Positions 45,225 through 56,433 of a stretch of DNA of 64,000 nucleotides are shown here, in pieces (the stretch's first letter is position 1; each line of letters begins with the position of its first letter). The stretch is taken from the NCBI GenBank assembly GCA_020466095.1, contig CM035807.1:42583278-42647277 (forward strand), read 5' to 3'. The stretch comes from Chlorops oryzae (lineage: Eukaryota; Arthropoda; Insecta; Diptera; Chloropidae). The notes beneath the pieces were generated by a model that did no database searches, was not told the origin of the DNA, and was given only the letters and a program-made list of their open reading frames with translations. Position numbers and translations under genes: made by a program.

Positions 45225-46340
45225 CCCAAGCGACACAGATATCAAATTTGGAGAGTATTCTTAGACATAAGACTCTTTGAATGCTCTTTAGAAGGTCCTT
45301 GAAAAACTTAATGTGTTTGAAAACTCTCTGAAAAGTATAGTAAAAACTTTAAAAAATATCTTGTCTCAAAAAACTCTTTCAAAGCGTCTTTAAAATACTT
45401 CAAAAACGGATGTCTTAGAAAGCTCTCAATAAGCTCTTTGAACAGCGTCCGAAGAGCGATTTCCGATAACGTTTTTTTTAACTCTTCGGAAACTCTCATA
45501 TTGGTATTTCAAAGAGGTAACACATTCATATTTAGAAAACTCTTCAACACACATTTTAAAGAACTTTGTGAAAGAAGGTCTCTATATTCCTGTTTATAAA
45601 GACCTTGCAGAGAGTTTCAGTGACGTCACATCCTTGGAAACTTTTACAAATAACTTATTGAGAGGGAATAGTGAGTCATTAGATTTTATTGTCGTTTTTT
45701 ACATTTTGCTCATTAACGCAGGGCTGACATTAACAAGTGAGAACAGAAATAAAACAAAAGCAAAATAAATATGCAACTATAACCAAGGGTAATATTTAGA
45801 TTGAAATCCGCCATAGTTTTGGATCGAAGTTGCATGATTTTATTTTTAAACAATCACCCAAAACTTTTTTTATGCTTTATGAAAATGTTGATTTTAAATT
45901 AAGAAGGGAAAATGACTGAAATAAGTTTTCTATTATTACAGAATAAAATTTAAAAGAAACGGAAAGAAAATTTAAAAAATAACGATTTTTAAACTTAAAA
46001 ATTTTTGGAAAACATTAATATTTTAAAGGCGCGTGAAAATTTAGTAGGGTAGAATATATCATATGGCCGGTGAACTGATCTCCGTTTTCATTTTTATGTT
46101 CAAATAATCGAGATATTTCATTACAATTTTTCATATTTTTTTTTTACATTATAATCTTCACACATGTCCTTTTGTGTTCAAAATATTTCCAACATTGAAT
46201 ATGTGGGACGTCTTTTGTGTTTCTTCTTAAAGAAAAAGAAATAGGATATAATTTATAAAACGTATGAGCATATTTGCGTCCCTATCACGCACACTGACTG
46301 ATGATGACATCATAATTCAGTCTTTTAAAGAACTCTTAAA
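45225..46340. mobile_element. foldback-like element, truncated copy
   Basis: Same as 29296-30410 (left end CCCAAGCGACACA) but without the right end, which is replaced by other DNA at 46341. Confidence 0.5.
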
Positions 46341-46950
46341 CAGTGGCGTGTCTAGAGAAATACTGCTATGATAGTGCTTATATTTTCCACAGTGGTATAT
46401 TGAACAATTATAAGACATTAACCCAAAAATTTTTGGGGGGGGGGGCTAGAGGAAGTTTAGAGAGTTATGGACCAAAAACCAAAAAAATCCGAAAATTTCA
46501 TAACGTCCGATTTTGATGAAAATTTATATATAGAATAAGTGAAAAATTCTAAGAATTTTAGCACTAAAATTTTTTCAGCTCCGCGAGCCTTCGCGCCAGC
46601 TTCGTATGACCCGCGCTCGTTTCCTCTCCCGCTACAGGTTGATATTGGGCAAAAGTTGTAAAAGTGGTAAAGTAGTATGTTTTTAACTCTAGGTTTTTAT
46701 TCATTCTTTGTGTGAAATTTAAACATTATGCTATAAATTTTTACTTAAACTACTATCGACCAATAATTCCTCCTCTCCCACGGAAACGTGGCATTGTTTT
46801 ATGTACTTAACTGTGAATATAATAGACTTAATATTCACTGAAATGCGCTTACTCCCGATTTAAATAAAAATAAATTTTTTTTTTATGATTTGAAAGTTTG
46901 TTACATTAAAATTTTAAATAGCTTGGTGAATTCGTATTTTTTGCCCAAGC
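46341..46950. other. no gene recognised
   Basis: Starts CAGTGGCGTGTCTAG, which resembles a hAT terminus, but no matching end or duplication was found. Contains a 12-G run near 46433. No coding sequence. Confidence 0.35.
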
Positions 46951-46954
46951 CTAC

Positions 46955-47045
46955 TTTGCTGCTTTTTCATTTTAAATAACCTAGATACCGACTGCAGCGG
47001 TAAAATTATTCCCCTATCTAATTTGGGGAATAGCTGTTATCCATC
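46955..47045 (-). repeat. direct repeat flanking the Helitron fragment, copy 1
   Basis: TTTCATTTTAAATAACCTAG and the following 60 bp are repeated at 47826-47910. On the minus strand each copy leads into AAAATGAAA..GCAGCAAAG, i.e. the start of the helicase fragment, and is followed outward by a CTATCCAT-type microsatellite. So two Helitron-derived units lie in tandem. Confidence 0.55.
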
Positions 47046-47059
47046 TATCCATCTAACTA

Positions 47060-47830
47060 TCCATCTATCCACCGCACAAAAAGTAAACAAACGGCTACTT
47101 TGACAGCGTGCCATCGGAAGACGATCTTCAAATTTTCCGTTCAAAATTGTAGCTTGAAGAACATTGCCCATTATTTTTGTTGTGACTAATCGTGTACCGT
47201 TGCATAGCTTAGGTGCATTTAAATTCCGAAGCAAAATGATAGGTGAACCAGTGTTAATCGTAAGTTATGTGGTGGCATTCCTGGTAAATCCAGCGAATTA
47301 AAAAATTCAACAGGATAGTTTACTGCTTCGTCAGGATTGGTAACAGCGTCGATTGATTTGAACAATATCTCATTGCCGGGCAATGACTGTTGTGTTTTAA
47401 AGTTAATAGCGTCAACATCGATATTTTTTGCAGCTAAAATAGCTCGTTCACGAAGCCACGCATGATTAAGATAATTAGCTTTTAAATCTGGAAATATGCT
47501 TTCAATCAAAGCATTTTTCGCATTTACCATGTTGCAGAAATTTCCTGGCAATTTGATGCATCGTGTGTCCCCATGCAATGGTATTGTTCCATTTCCAATG
47601 TTGAGCAATTGCTCGGAGAATGATAGTTCCAATGGATCGTTTTGCAGTTGAACACGTATATTTTGTGTTAAAACATAATGTACTGACATTTCGCCATAGA
47701 TGTGATTGTTTTGTACACGCGTTGATTTCATCCGCATATGTAGCGCGGGAATAACGGGCAATGTCTGTCTAAAATCACAGGACAGCAGCAGTGCAGCACC
47801 ACCGAAAAGCCTGCTTTGCTGCCCTTTCAT
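47060..47830 (-). pseudogene. Helitron helicase (Pif1-like) C-terminal fragment
   Basis: Minus strand. FGGAALLLSCDFRQTLPVIP (helicase motif with D-F-R-Q-T-L-P-V), LTQNIRVQLQNDP, LNIGNGTIPLHGD, NFCNMVNAKNALIESIFPDL, LRERAILAAKNIDVDAINF and LDLPGMPPHNLRL in one 203-codon frame; a second frame continues RNLNAPKLCNGTRLV and ATILNGKFE. This is the 5'-3' helicase half of a Helitron RepHel protein. The Walker A/B part and the Rep domain are absent. After GKFE the frame runs into a GATG/GATA microsatellite. Confidence 0.8.
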
Positions 47831-47910
47831 TTTAAATAACCTAGATACCGGCTGCAGTGCAATCTCGGTAAAATTAATCCCCCATCTAATTTAGGGAATA
47901 GGTGTTATCT
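47826..47910 (-). repeat. direct repeat flanking the Helitron fragment, copy 2
   Basis: Same sequence as 46955-47045, with an extra TGCAATCTCGG-type insertion in the middle. Confidence 0.55.
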
Positions 47911-49110
47911 ATCTATCCATCTCTCTATTCATCTATCCATCTATCTATCCTTCTATCATCAATCTTTCAACCTATCAATCTGTCAATCAATCAATATTTC
48001 AATACATCTATCCATCATCTATCAATCTGACATTTTATCAATCTGTCAATCTATCGATATTTCAATATATTTATCCATAAATCTATCAATCTGTCATTCT
48101 ATCAATTTATCAATCTGTCAATCTGTCAATTTATCAATTTTTCAATCTATCAACCTGTTGTGATTATTAGGGGAATGTATCAGTCTGGCTCCTCCAGACT
48201 AATACCCAGACCTAATTATCCCTTTTAAATAATACTCCGGACACAGATAATTCATTTAAGTCCTTTTATGAATTTACTTATTATTTTAATTACAATGTTT
48301 GGATCCTACTCTAGCTCCTAATTGACTCGAAGGGCTTCCTTAATTCCCTGTCTAACACTTAAGTCTACGCTCCGTTGTCGCGGCCCTTGGGTGAGTACGT
48401 GCATCGGAGTTGAGACTTTGAATACTGAATCGAGAGTCGATGTTGATTCTTCCCTTTTATAAGGAGAAAGTGCTTAGGCTGCACTTTCTCGCCAAATCTG
48501 GAACACTTCCGCAAATGACGAACTGCTGCTGTGCAATCGCCTATTGCCCAATTTCGCTTTTCTCCATAACTTCGTGTAATAGCTGGTGCTGACGTAGTCG
48601 TTGTTCTCATTACCGCTGACCTACTTCTGCGTTCCAGTTCTAGTTCTGCTTTGGTGACGATATTGTGTCATTGTCTTCGATCGTTGCATTTCTTTTGTTT
48701 GCTTCTGTCTGTTATTCGCTGTTCTTGAGAAAACGATTGGCTGTTTGATTCACGCTAGGTCGTACAGTGAGTGCACGAATGTTGTAACTCACAACAAACC
48801 TATCAATATGTCAATCTATCAATCTATCAATCTATCAATCTTTCAATCTATCAATCTATCGATCTATCAATCTTTGAATCTATCAATCTGTCAATCAGTC
48901 AATCTATCAATTTCTCAATCTATCAATCTTTCAATATATTTATCCAACAATCTATCATTCTGTCAATATGTTAATTTATCAATCTTTCAATCTATCAACC
49001 TACCAATCTGTCAATCTTTCAATCTATCAATCTTTTAATATATCAATCAATCAATCTATCAATCTGTCAATCAATCAATCTATAAATCTTTCTATCTATC
49101 AATTCTTAAA
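47911..49110. repeat. (TCAATCTA)n-type degenerate microsatellite, split by an LTR
   Basis: Runs of TCAATCTA/TCTATCAA with CTGTCAAT variants at 47911-48151 and 48801-49110. The interruption is the solo LTR at 48156-48796. The long plus-strand frames reading NLSIYQSI over and over are a by-product of the repeat. Confidence 0.9.
48156..48796 (-). mobile_element. solo LTR with 4-bp target duplication
   Basis: Begins TGTTGTGA and ends TCACAACA, a perfect 8-bp inverted terminus with TG..CA, flanked by AACC on both sides (48152-48155 and 48797-48800). On the minus strand TATAAAAGGG is followed about 33 bp later by a TTCAGT initiator, which favours minus orientation. 641 bp. A 4-bp duplication fits the gypsy group. 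The 81-codon frame inside is fortuitous. Confidence 0.8.
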
Positions 49111-49124
49111 ACTCACAAAAATGC

Positions 49125-49190
49125 TGATATCTCACGACACACGCACCAATGTCGCACGCGCACCAATGTCGAACACGCACCAATGTCGCA
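49125..49190. repeat. three-copy 16-bp tandem repeat
   Basis: CGCACCAATGTCG occurs three times between 49142 and 49188. Confidence 0.6.
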
Positions 49191-49194
49191 TATA

Positions 49195-49314
49195 GCTTAA
49201 AACATTCAGGCAGACTTCACCTTTCAAACAAAAAAAACTGCATGCAAATCGGTTCAGCCAGTGCCGAGAAAGTTCAACACAAACACATTTCGCAACATTA
49301 TTTTATATATATAG
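49195..49314. other. tail of an unidentified element
   Basis: Contains AATCGGTTCAGCCAGTGCCG and ends in TTATATATATAGATA exactly where duplicated block B resumes. This type of ending is common in insect RTE-like or Helitron-like elements, but I cannot assign it. Confidence 0.35.
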
Positions 49315-49738
49315 ATAATTGAAAATGTATATTAAATCTATTTGACAAGTCTACGACTGCAACTTGAAACAAATCAACAAAGGTTTAGTTATGATGCCGT
49401 ATGTGAAATTAAAAACCGGCTTGCTTTTAATAACGATGACTTCAAAGACTTTATGGACCATTTTGTCTTAAACGACTGATATCTGGCAGGGAACTTTTAA
49501 TAAAAAACTTTAAGTAGCTATTATGAGTTTTCTTTGGTGATATAAGATTGATCATTTTAAGTTTTCAGTTTTTGAAAGTCTCTTTTTGTATTGTATGCTT
49601 TTTACCGTAAAACGTTTGTGAAGAAACGGTTCTTGGTGCTTTCATTTTTTAAAAGAAAAGTTAAGCAATAATTTTTTAAGCTTTAGAGATAAAAATAAAT
49701 AATTATTAATCATTTTAATAATCTGAATATCTATGCAG

Positions 49739-50243
49739 GTTTACAGAACAAGTTATCCTATCTACTCATCTTACACAATACGAAGACCCGTGATCACTGG
49801 AACTCGTGTAATAACTTCGCCGTTTCGCGTCATAACTTCTCCAGTGCGTTATGTTACACGCATTGAACGTTCACCAACACCAGTACGCTATGTCACACGC
49901 ATTTCGCGTTCACCATCGCCAGCCAGTGCGTATAACGCGTACCACAGAACGTATAATCACTTCACCGGAGCGCGTAATCTCCTACTCGTATACGTCACCG
50001 TCAACATACTACAGTCCGTCGATTTATGCTCCGTATTTTACTTCCTCGCCATATATTTCACCAAAATATTACCACTACACCCCGTCCTACTATTCGCCAA
50101 TTACTCATACCTACATAAGCCCATGGAGTTCAGTGAGAGCCATTACATCTCCGATACGCTCGACAACACCCTTTCTGAAGCGGATTCCTCCAGGATATGG
50201 GATGCGTCAACTAACTAATTACCTTGGCACAGAACCGTTCGAT
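49739..50243 (+). pseudogene. second copy of the Tyr/Ser/Pro-rich exon, frameshifted
   Basis: Same acceptor (CTATGCAG) and donor (GAT then GTGAGT) as 33358-33861. A 4-bp insertion at about 49919-49926 (CGCCAGCCAGTGCG) shifts the frame after roughly 60 codons; the original frame continues in another phase to the donor. A 3-bp in-frame deletion lies near 50035. As an exon this copy would truncate the protein. Confidence 0.75.
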
Positions 50244-50429
50244 GTGAGTTTGTTATTTTAAACAAAAAACCTATCTTGCTTTCTGAACCCGCAACCTGTA
50301 GATTTTAGTTTGCAGTTTTTTCGAATTTTCCAGTCATGGTTTTTTTATTACCTTCAATTACCTTTTTAAAACTGCTGATAACACTAGTTTAAGAAACAAA
50401 GGATAGTCTCAAATACATTTTTATACCCA

Positions 50430-51030
50430 GCGTAAGCAGGGTTTATTAGTTTGGTGCGAATCTTGTAACAGCCATATATATATTCTGGATCAGGATCAAA
50501 AACTGAAGCGATTTAGATATGTTCGTCTGTCCGTCCGCCTGTGGTCAGATCTCCTCCGAAACGGCTAAACCAACCAATCGAAATTTGGCACACAGGTATA
50601 TCGGGATCCGAGAATGATCCTAAGTAAAATTGGGAGACATCCGCCCACTGCCACGCCAACAAATGTATTTATTGTGTTTTCAGTAAAATGCTTGTAACCT
50701 GCGAACCACTCAACACATTTCATTGTTATTTGATATATTGGTAAACTACGAAAAGGGCCATATCCGGAAAAAAATGAACGCCGGCCTCCTCGAGCCAGAA
50801 GCTTCAAATTCGCAACATAGGTTGAGCAAGGCGAATGAAAGGTGTAGAAAAAAAAATTAATGTGGCCCGCCCACTGACACGCTCTTACATGGAGATTTTT
50901 TTAAAATTCCGAAGTTAATGGCGTAGATGCTTCAAATTCCCAACATAGGTTGACCAAGTTGAACGGAAAGTGCAGGAAAGAAATTTATGTAGCCCGCACA
51001 CTGCCACGCCCAAACCGTTTATACGCCACC
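50430..51030. repeat. dipteran GTCY-microsatellite repeat, third copy
   Basis: The block B duplicate of 34040-34660; same CTGTCCGTCCG and GAAATTTGGCACACAGGTAT blocks. Not an independent insertion. Confidence 0.6.
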
Positions 51031-52268
51031 CGAAATTAGTCGGTCTTAGCGCTACCTGACTGCCAAAGCGAAAGGAAATGCTAGCATACATGAAAAACAT
51101 ATGATTTCATAGCATGAGGAATGCTTTTACCAATTAGTTTTTCAAAATGGAAAAACTGTGAGTTTCTGATTTGAGCCCATTGTATGCCGACCCTGCAACA
51201 ACATTGATTTTTTCATCAATTTTATTTTTAGGGGCCTTTATGGGTCTTAATAAGACAAAAATATTGATTATAAAAAAATATAAATTTTTTTTTTTGGGAA
51301 ATATGAGGTGGTCGGAAAACCGACCATTGGCCAAAAGCATATACATTTTATTTCGTTTGTACCATATATATGGTGCACACACATTAGGCCGATGCTCGGT
51401 TTTCCGACCACGTTTTGAAACCTTCAAATAAAATTTTAAAAACCAAATGTAGCTTGCAAAATATTAAGTGAAATCAAAATTTTAATCATATTACCTTTTC
51501 CCAAGGAAAGGGTATATTAAGTTTGGCACGGAGTATGTAACATACCAAAAGAGTCGCGATAGATATGGACATATACATATTCTTGATCTGTCTGTCTGTC
51601 GGTCACACTTTAGTTTTTCATAGAATAAGAAAGAGTAAAGAACGCGCAAGACGTACAAAAGTAAAATTGTATATGCGGGCTCTGATTTTAGAGCCCGACC
51701 GCGCTTAGTGATATACGCATACAATGTATGCCATACATATGCCATACATATACATACATACATACGACTCTCTGCTCTCTTGCTTCATTCATTCTCCGAA
51801 ATGCTTTCGCAATGCTTCCCAGCCGGAACTGTGTACAGGAGGTACTCGAACACGTGCATAGCACACAGAATGCTGTGCACAGCACGCTGCAAATATACCG
51901 GACCTGTCCACTTTTTCTAATACATGTCCTAGGATGTGCCGTGGTGTGAAAACTGGGTTCAATGTGAATAGCATTGGTGTATTGAGATAGTGAAAAATAC
52001 TGGCTTTACTTGCTTTGTTCCATACACAAGCTAATATACCAGGTGTGTGGCATAGTACCTGGTTCGTGAAACAATTTGAAAACAGTTATTTTTTTATTTT
52101 GGCATATCTACTTCTTCATACACCTCGTGCCCAGGCACCAGAATACCCGGCTGGGTTGTGCTGTCGAAAATATGACACTCGCTGATTGAAATTCAATGCG
52201 AGTGGTTGTTTGCGAGACGAGCGTCCTAGTATTTTTTTGGAATATTTTCAAAGATCGCAATTTAGAAA

Positions 52269-52579
52269 ATGTTGGCAAAGAATAAATTAAAAAGTGGCAT
52301 AAAATGCTGTATAAAAGGTTTGCGGTAGATCAAGGAGGGATGAAAATGTTAGAATGTTCCGATTTCCCCCTTTTGATGTAGTATTGGGCCAAATTTGGAG
52401 AGAAAAATGCAAATTCGCGTAGAAGATTACGAAAAAAATTCTTTTTATATGTCAACGTCATTTTGATGACAGTGATATTGGAATGAAAAAGCTCAAAGGA
52501 AACGCTATGCCAATTTATTTTTTAGAAAATGAGGACATAGAAGAAGGTGAAAATTTTGATTTTGGCCTTGAACTTTGTG
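52269..52579 (+). pseudogene. THAP-domain exon, unit 1 (frame broken by homopolymer indels)
   Basis: Same exon as at 56434. Here an extra T (GGTTTGCGG), a missing A (GCAAATTCG), an extra T (AATTCTTTT) and a missing A (GGAAACGC) differ from unit 2. The last difference makes this copy read NAMPIYFLENEDIEE, which supplies the Ala-x-Pro-x-x-Phe end expected of a THAP domain, whereas unit 2 runs to a stop there. So each copy is right in some places and wrong in others. A GTAAGAG donor follows at 52580, and TTCTTATAG at 52713-52721 can serve as acceptor. Confidence 0.7.
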
Positions 52580-52959
52580 GTAAGAGATGACGTTCTGATG
52601 AGTTCCTTGAAGTTTGCTGCTCCATAATTGCGAAAAGCAGACGAAACTCTCTCAAATGTACCGAAAAAAGTTTTTTTATGCTAATATATAAGAAAACATA
52701 ATTTTTTAATTCTTCTTATAGTCGACCAAGCTTGTACTTTTTCGTAAATATCAAAACACCAAATACCCTACAAAAGCCGCAAGCCAGCTTCTTTGCATTC
52801 ATCACGTTGAAACAGCGACAATTCATATCTACTCGAAAACTATTTGTAAATTTTCTGAAAAGACGGCATAAGCGCACGCGACAAACAAACATACAAACAC
52901 ATTTTCATATTTGCAAAAGCGCACGTCGTCAATGTACAAACGTTTTAATATGTACACCA

Positions 52960-55482
52960 CTAGACTGGTCCTTATTTTTTTAAAACTGGATTTCTTAAAA
53001 TATGCCAGGCAAATCAAATTATATAAGCTTATGGTCCCAAACTACCAAATATGAAGTTTGGTTTCGATCCGATAATGTTTGATGGGCGCGGAAGTCACTC
53101 AAAGTTTAAATTTACATTTGTATGAGAAAAAAACCTGGGTTGTGTTAGTTTTATCAAAATTTAACACATATAATATAATTTCTCTAACCAAATGTGAATG
53201 GTATTTCATTGAAAATCGATTGGTCTTTCTTTGAAGCTATAACAACATAAAATCGGATTGTATTTGGCACAGCCAGGACTACTGAAAGTCAATTTTTTAG
53301 GAAATTCAAAAGATGCTTCGACTTGGAGGTCTTGGATAGCCACAAGAATTAGCAGAAATGTTTTTAATATTCATATTGGGAAAATATACAAAATAGCCCT
53401 TCGAATGAGCCTTTATATGAAGAAAATCGGATTACTCTTTACTTTAGCTTGAACATAAACTAAACAATTGCTATAGATTTTTTAGGACAAAATTTTAGGC
53501 ACTTAACTTTAGCGGTGTGAGAATTGGTCATGGTCTCAAATAATTTCAGGCTTCGCGTTAGATTCTAAACTTGCAATTCATTTCGCAACATTTGATACCA
53601 AAATCATGAAATTTGTTTGGCGGTTTCTGCTTATATGGATATGATTAAAATTTCAATATTTTTTTTGGTTGTAAAAACAGCTGAATTTCACTGCTTTAAA
53701 TGCATCAGACAGGTAAATGGTACAACATTTTGGGAATTTATGCTTCAAAAGAAGTGGTATTATGTGCAGAAATATATATGATATGGTTTTTTTTTTTACT
53801 ATGATCTTCCACTTTTCCAAATTTCATGAAAAACTGCGCATTTTAGGGAATTTGGGGGAATTTTGGCAGATTTTTTTTTCCTTTTTAAGGAAATTTTGAA
53901 AATTTTCAAACTTTTAATTTTTTAATTTACAGCCGTTGTAAAGTTAAAATTTGACCACCATTCGCGAAATTCGCAAAATTTTGGTTTTCACTATTTTTGA
54001 TGAGTATTTCGCAGCTAAACAAAATGTCCTCTAACAGTTAAAATTTGATCAAGACCACCATCCGCGAAATTCGTGAAAATTTGGTTTTCACTATTTTGAA
54101 TTGAGTATTTCGCAGCTAAACAAAATGTCCTCTAGGGTTAAAATTTGATCAAGACCACCATCCGCGAAATTCGCGAAAATTTGATTTTCACTCTTTTGAA
54201 TTGAGTATTTCGCTGCTAGACAAAATGTCCTCTAACGGCTTAGCCGATGTAAACTTCTTTACTTTTTATGCAACATTCACGTAGTAAATGACGTTGCAGA
54301 AAGAGGCATTAAATTCGTGGGAGATTTCAACAAAATGTTAACTCAAGATGAGGATGAACTTATACTTCAATTGGTGGAGGCGTATCGTAAGAAATACCCC
54401 TCATTCAACAAAAAGTACGCTTATCAATTGACCAAATGTTTTAAACACTAAAATTGAATTTTACTTTCTTCAAATAAATATTCTTCAAATAAATAAATAA
54501 TCCTTCCGAAAATATAATTTCTGCTTTAAATTTAGCTTTACAACGGCTGTAAAAAAAAATTAAAAGTTTGAAAATTTTCAAAATTTCCTAAAAAGGAAAA
54601 AAAATCTGCCAAAATTCCCCAAAATGCGCAGTTTTTCATGAAATTTTGGAAAAGTGGAAGATCATAGTAAAAAAACCATATCATATATATTTCTGCACAT
54701 AATACCACTTCTTTTGAAGCATAAATTCCCAAAAATTTTTGTACCATTTACCTGTCTGATGCATTTAAAGCAGTGAAATTCAGCTGTTTTTACAACCAAA
54801 AAAATATTGAAATTTTAATCATATCCATATAAGCAGAACCGCCAAACAAATTTCATGATTTGGTATCAAATGTTGCGAAATGAATTGCAAGTTTAGAATC
54901 TAACGCGAAGCCTGAAATTATTTGAGACCATGACCAATTCTCCCCCCGCTAAAGTTAAGAGCCTAAAATTTTGTCTTAAAAAATCTATAGCAATTGTTTA
55001 GTATGTTCAAGCTAAAGTAAAGAGTAATCCGATTTTCTTCATATAAAGCTCATTCGAAGGGCTATTTTGTATATTTTCCAAATATGAATATTAAAACATT
55101 TCTGCTAATTCTTGTGGCTATCCAAGACCTCCAAGTCGAAGCATCTTTTGAATTCCTAAAAAAATTGACTTTCAGTAGTCCTGGCTGTGCCAAATACAAT
55201 CCGATTTTATGTTGTTATAGCTTCAAAGAAAGACCAATCGATTGTCAATGAAATACCATTCACATTTGGTTAGAGAAATTATATTATATGTGTTAAATTT
55301 TGTTAAAACTAACACAACCCAGGTTTTTTCTCATACAAATGTAATTTTAAACTTTGAGTGACTTCCGCGCCCATCAAACATTATCGGATCGAAACCAAAC
55401 TTCATATTTGGTAAGTTTGGGACCATAAGCTTATATAATTGCTGAGAAATAATAAAAAATTAAAAAAAAAGGACCAGTCTAG
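52960..55482. mobile_element. 2.5-kb element with nearly 1-kb inverted ends, unit 1
   Basis: Starts CTAGACTGGTCC and ends GGACCAGTCTAG. The arms (52960-about 53945 and about 54535-55482) are inverted copies. TACACA follows the right end; on the left the unit reads TACACC-A, one base different from unit 2, where TACACA is perfect. The centre holds a three-copy repeat of about 97 bp (53940-54235, CCGCGAAATTCG words) and a C-terminal coding fragment (54283-54440). The arms are homologous to 36330-36600 of the 35.9-40 kb element. Confidence 0.85.
54283..54450 (+). pseudogene. C-terminal fragment of the long inverted-end transposase family, unit 1
   Basis: Reads VNDVAERGIKFVGDFNKM and LTQDEDELILQLVEAYRKKY then PSFNK. 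This V-N-D-x-A-E-R-G plus L-T-x-D-E-x-x-x-x-L-x-L-V pattern is the usual C-terminus of the same uncharacterised family whose N-terminal and middle parts are at 37321-39560. An extra A (AAAAAG) alters the last codons relative to unit 2. Confidence 0.5.
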
Positions 55483-55609
55483 TACACACACATCAATTGT
55501 GCGTTTGCTTTGAAAATATGTAGCGAGAGCATTCAGTGAGAGAGCGAAGTCAGAGAGAATACACACCCGCAACACGCTGACCCGCTCCGTCCACAAGAGC
55601 ATTCAAATA

Positions 55610-55776
55610 TTAGGTGTAGTAAAAAGAAATCCATTATTTTTCCCAATAGATGGCGTTATTTATCTGCATCTCGCGTTGTATAAGTCCGATCGTGTTCCGC
55701 TAGGGGGCATTAGAAAGAGGACAGTTCCTACTAAAAAAGCTATTTTGACACTTTTTTGATTGATTGATTCAGTTTT
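55610..55776 (+). mobile_element. mariner 5' end, truncated, unit 1
   Basis: Starts TTAGGTGTAGTAAAAAGAAA after AAATA and continues as the untranslated lead seen at 59763, but is cut at the tandem junction before the ATG. Confidence 0.45.
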
Positions 55777-56433
55777 AGTTTTTCCATAGAATAAGAAAGA
55801 GTAAAGAACGCGCAAGACGTACAAAAGTAAAATTGTATATGCGGGCTCTGATTTTAGAGCCCGACCGCGCTTAGTGATATACGCATACAATGTATGCCAT
55901 ACATATGCCATACATATACATACATACATACGACTCTCTGCTCTCTTGCTTCATTCATTCTCCGAAATGCTTTCGCAATGCTTCCCAGCCGGAACTGTGT
56001 ACAGGAGGTACTCGAACACGTGCATAGCACACAGAATGCTGTGCACAGCACGCTGCAAATATACCGGACCTGTCCACTTTTTCTAATACATGTCCTAGGA
56101 TGTGCCGTGGTGTGAAAACTGGGTTCAATGTGCATAGCATTGGTGTATTGAGATAGTGAAAAATACTGGCTTTACTTGCTTTGTTCCCATACACAAGCTA
56201 TATACCAGGTGTGTGGCATAGTACCTGGTTCGTGAAACAATTTGAAAACAGTTATTTTTTTATTTTGGCATATCTACTTCTTCATACACCTCGTGCCCAG
56301 GCACCAGAATACCCGGCTGGGTTGTGCTGTCGAAAATATGACACTCGCTGATTGAAATTCAATGCGAGTGGTTGTTTGCGAGACGAGCGTCTAGTATTTT
56401 TTTGGAATATTTTCAAAGATCGCAATTTAGAAA

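Larger units (their letters stand above)
40994..46340. repeat. duplicated block A, second copy
   Basis: Homologous to 26227-30410 throughout, with two extra segments: the 928-bp element at 41127-42054 and about 224 bp at 44166-44390. The block stops at AACTCTTAAA, inside the foldback-like element, where unrelated sequence (CAGTGGCGTG) begins. Confidence 0.9.
49315..51588. repeat. duplicated block B, second copy
   Basis: Homologous to 32950-35228. Small indels separate the copies, for example an extra TGTATTGTATGC near 49587. It ends in a shortened GTCT run at 51586-51601. Confidence 0.9.
51612..55776. repeat. tandem unit C, first copy
   Basis: About 4165 bp, repeated head to tail at 55777-59928. 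Contents in order: 650 bp of upstream DNA with CATA repeats, a THAP exon, a 2.5-kb inverted-end element, and a mariner 5' end. The junction TTCAGTTTT/AGTTTTTCC shares a few T residues, a microhomology-sized overlap. Confidence 0.95.

Noticed and set aside
46341..46370. CAGTGGCGTGTCTAG as a hAT terminus
   Set aside because: No inverted partner (CGCCACTG) or 8-bp duplication found in the following several kb.
48745..49195. Overlapping plus-strand ORFs encoding repeats of NLSIYQSI
   Set aside because: They are produced by the (TCAATCTA)n microsatellite, which is open in several frames; no start context or domain.
51708..51949. ORFs of 60-90 codons on both strands upstream of the THAP exon, also at 55854-56194
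   Set aside because: They are preserved in both tandem units only because the units are near identical; no domain, and the two strands overlap fully.
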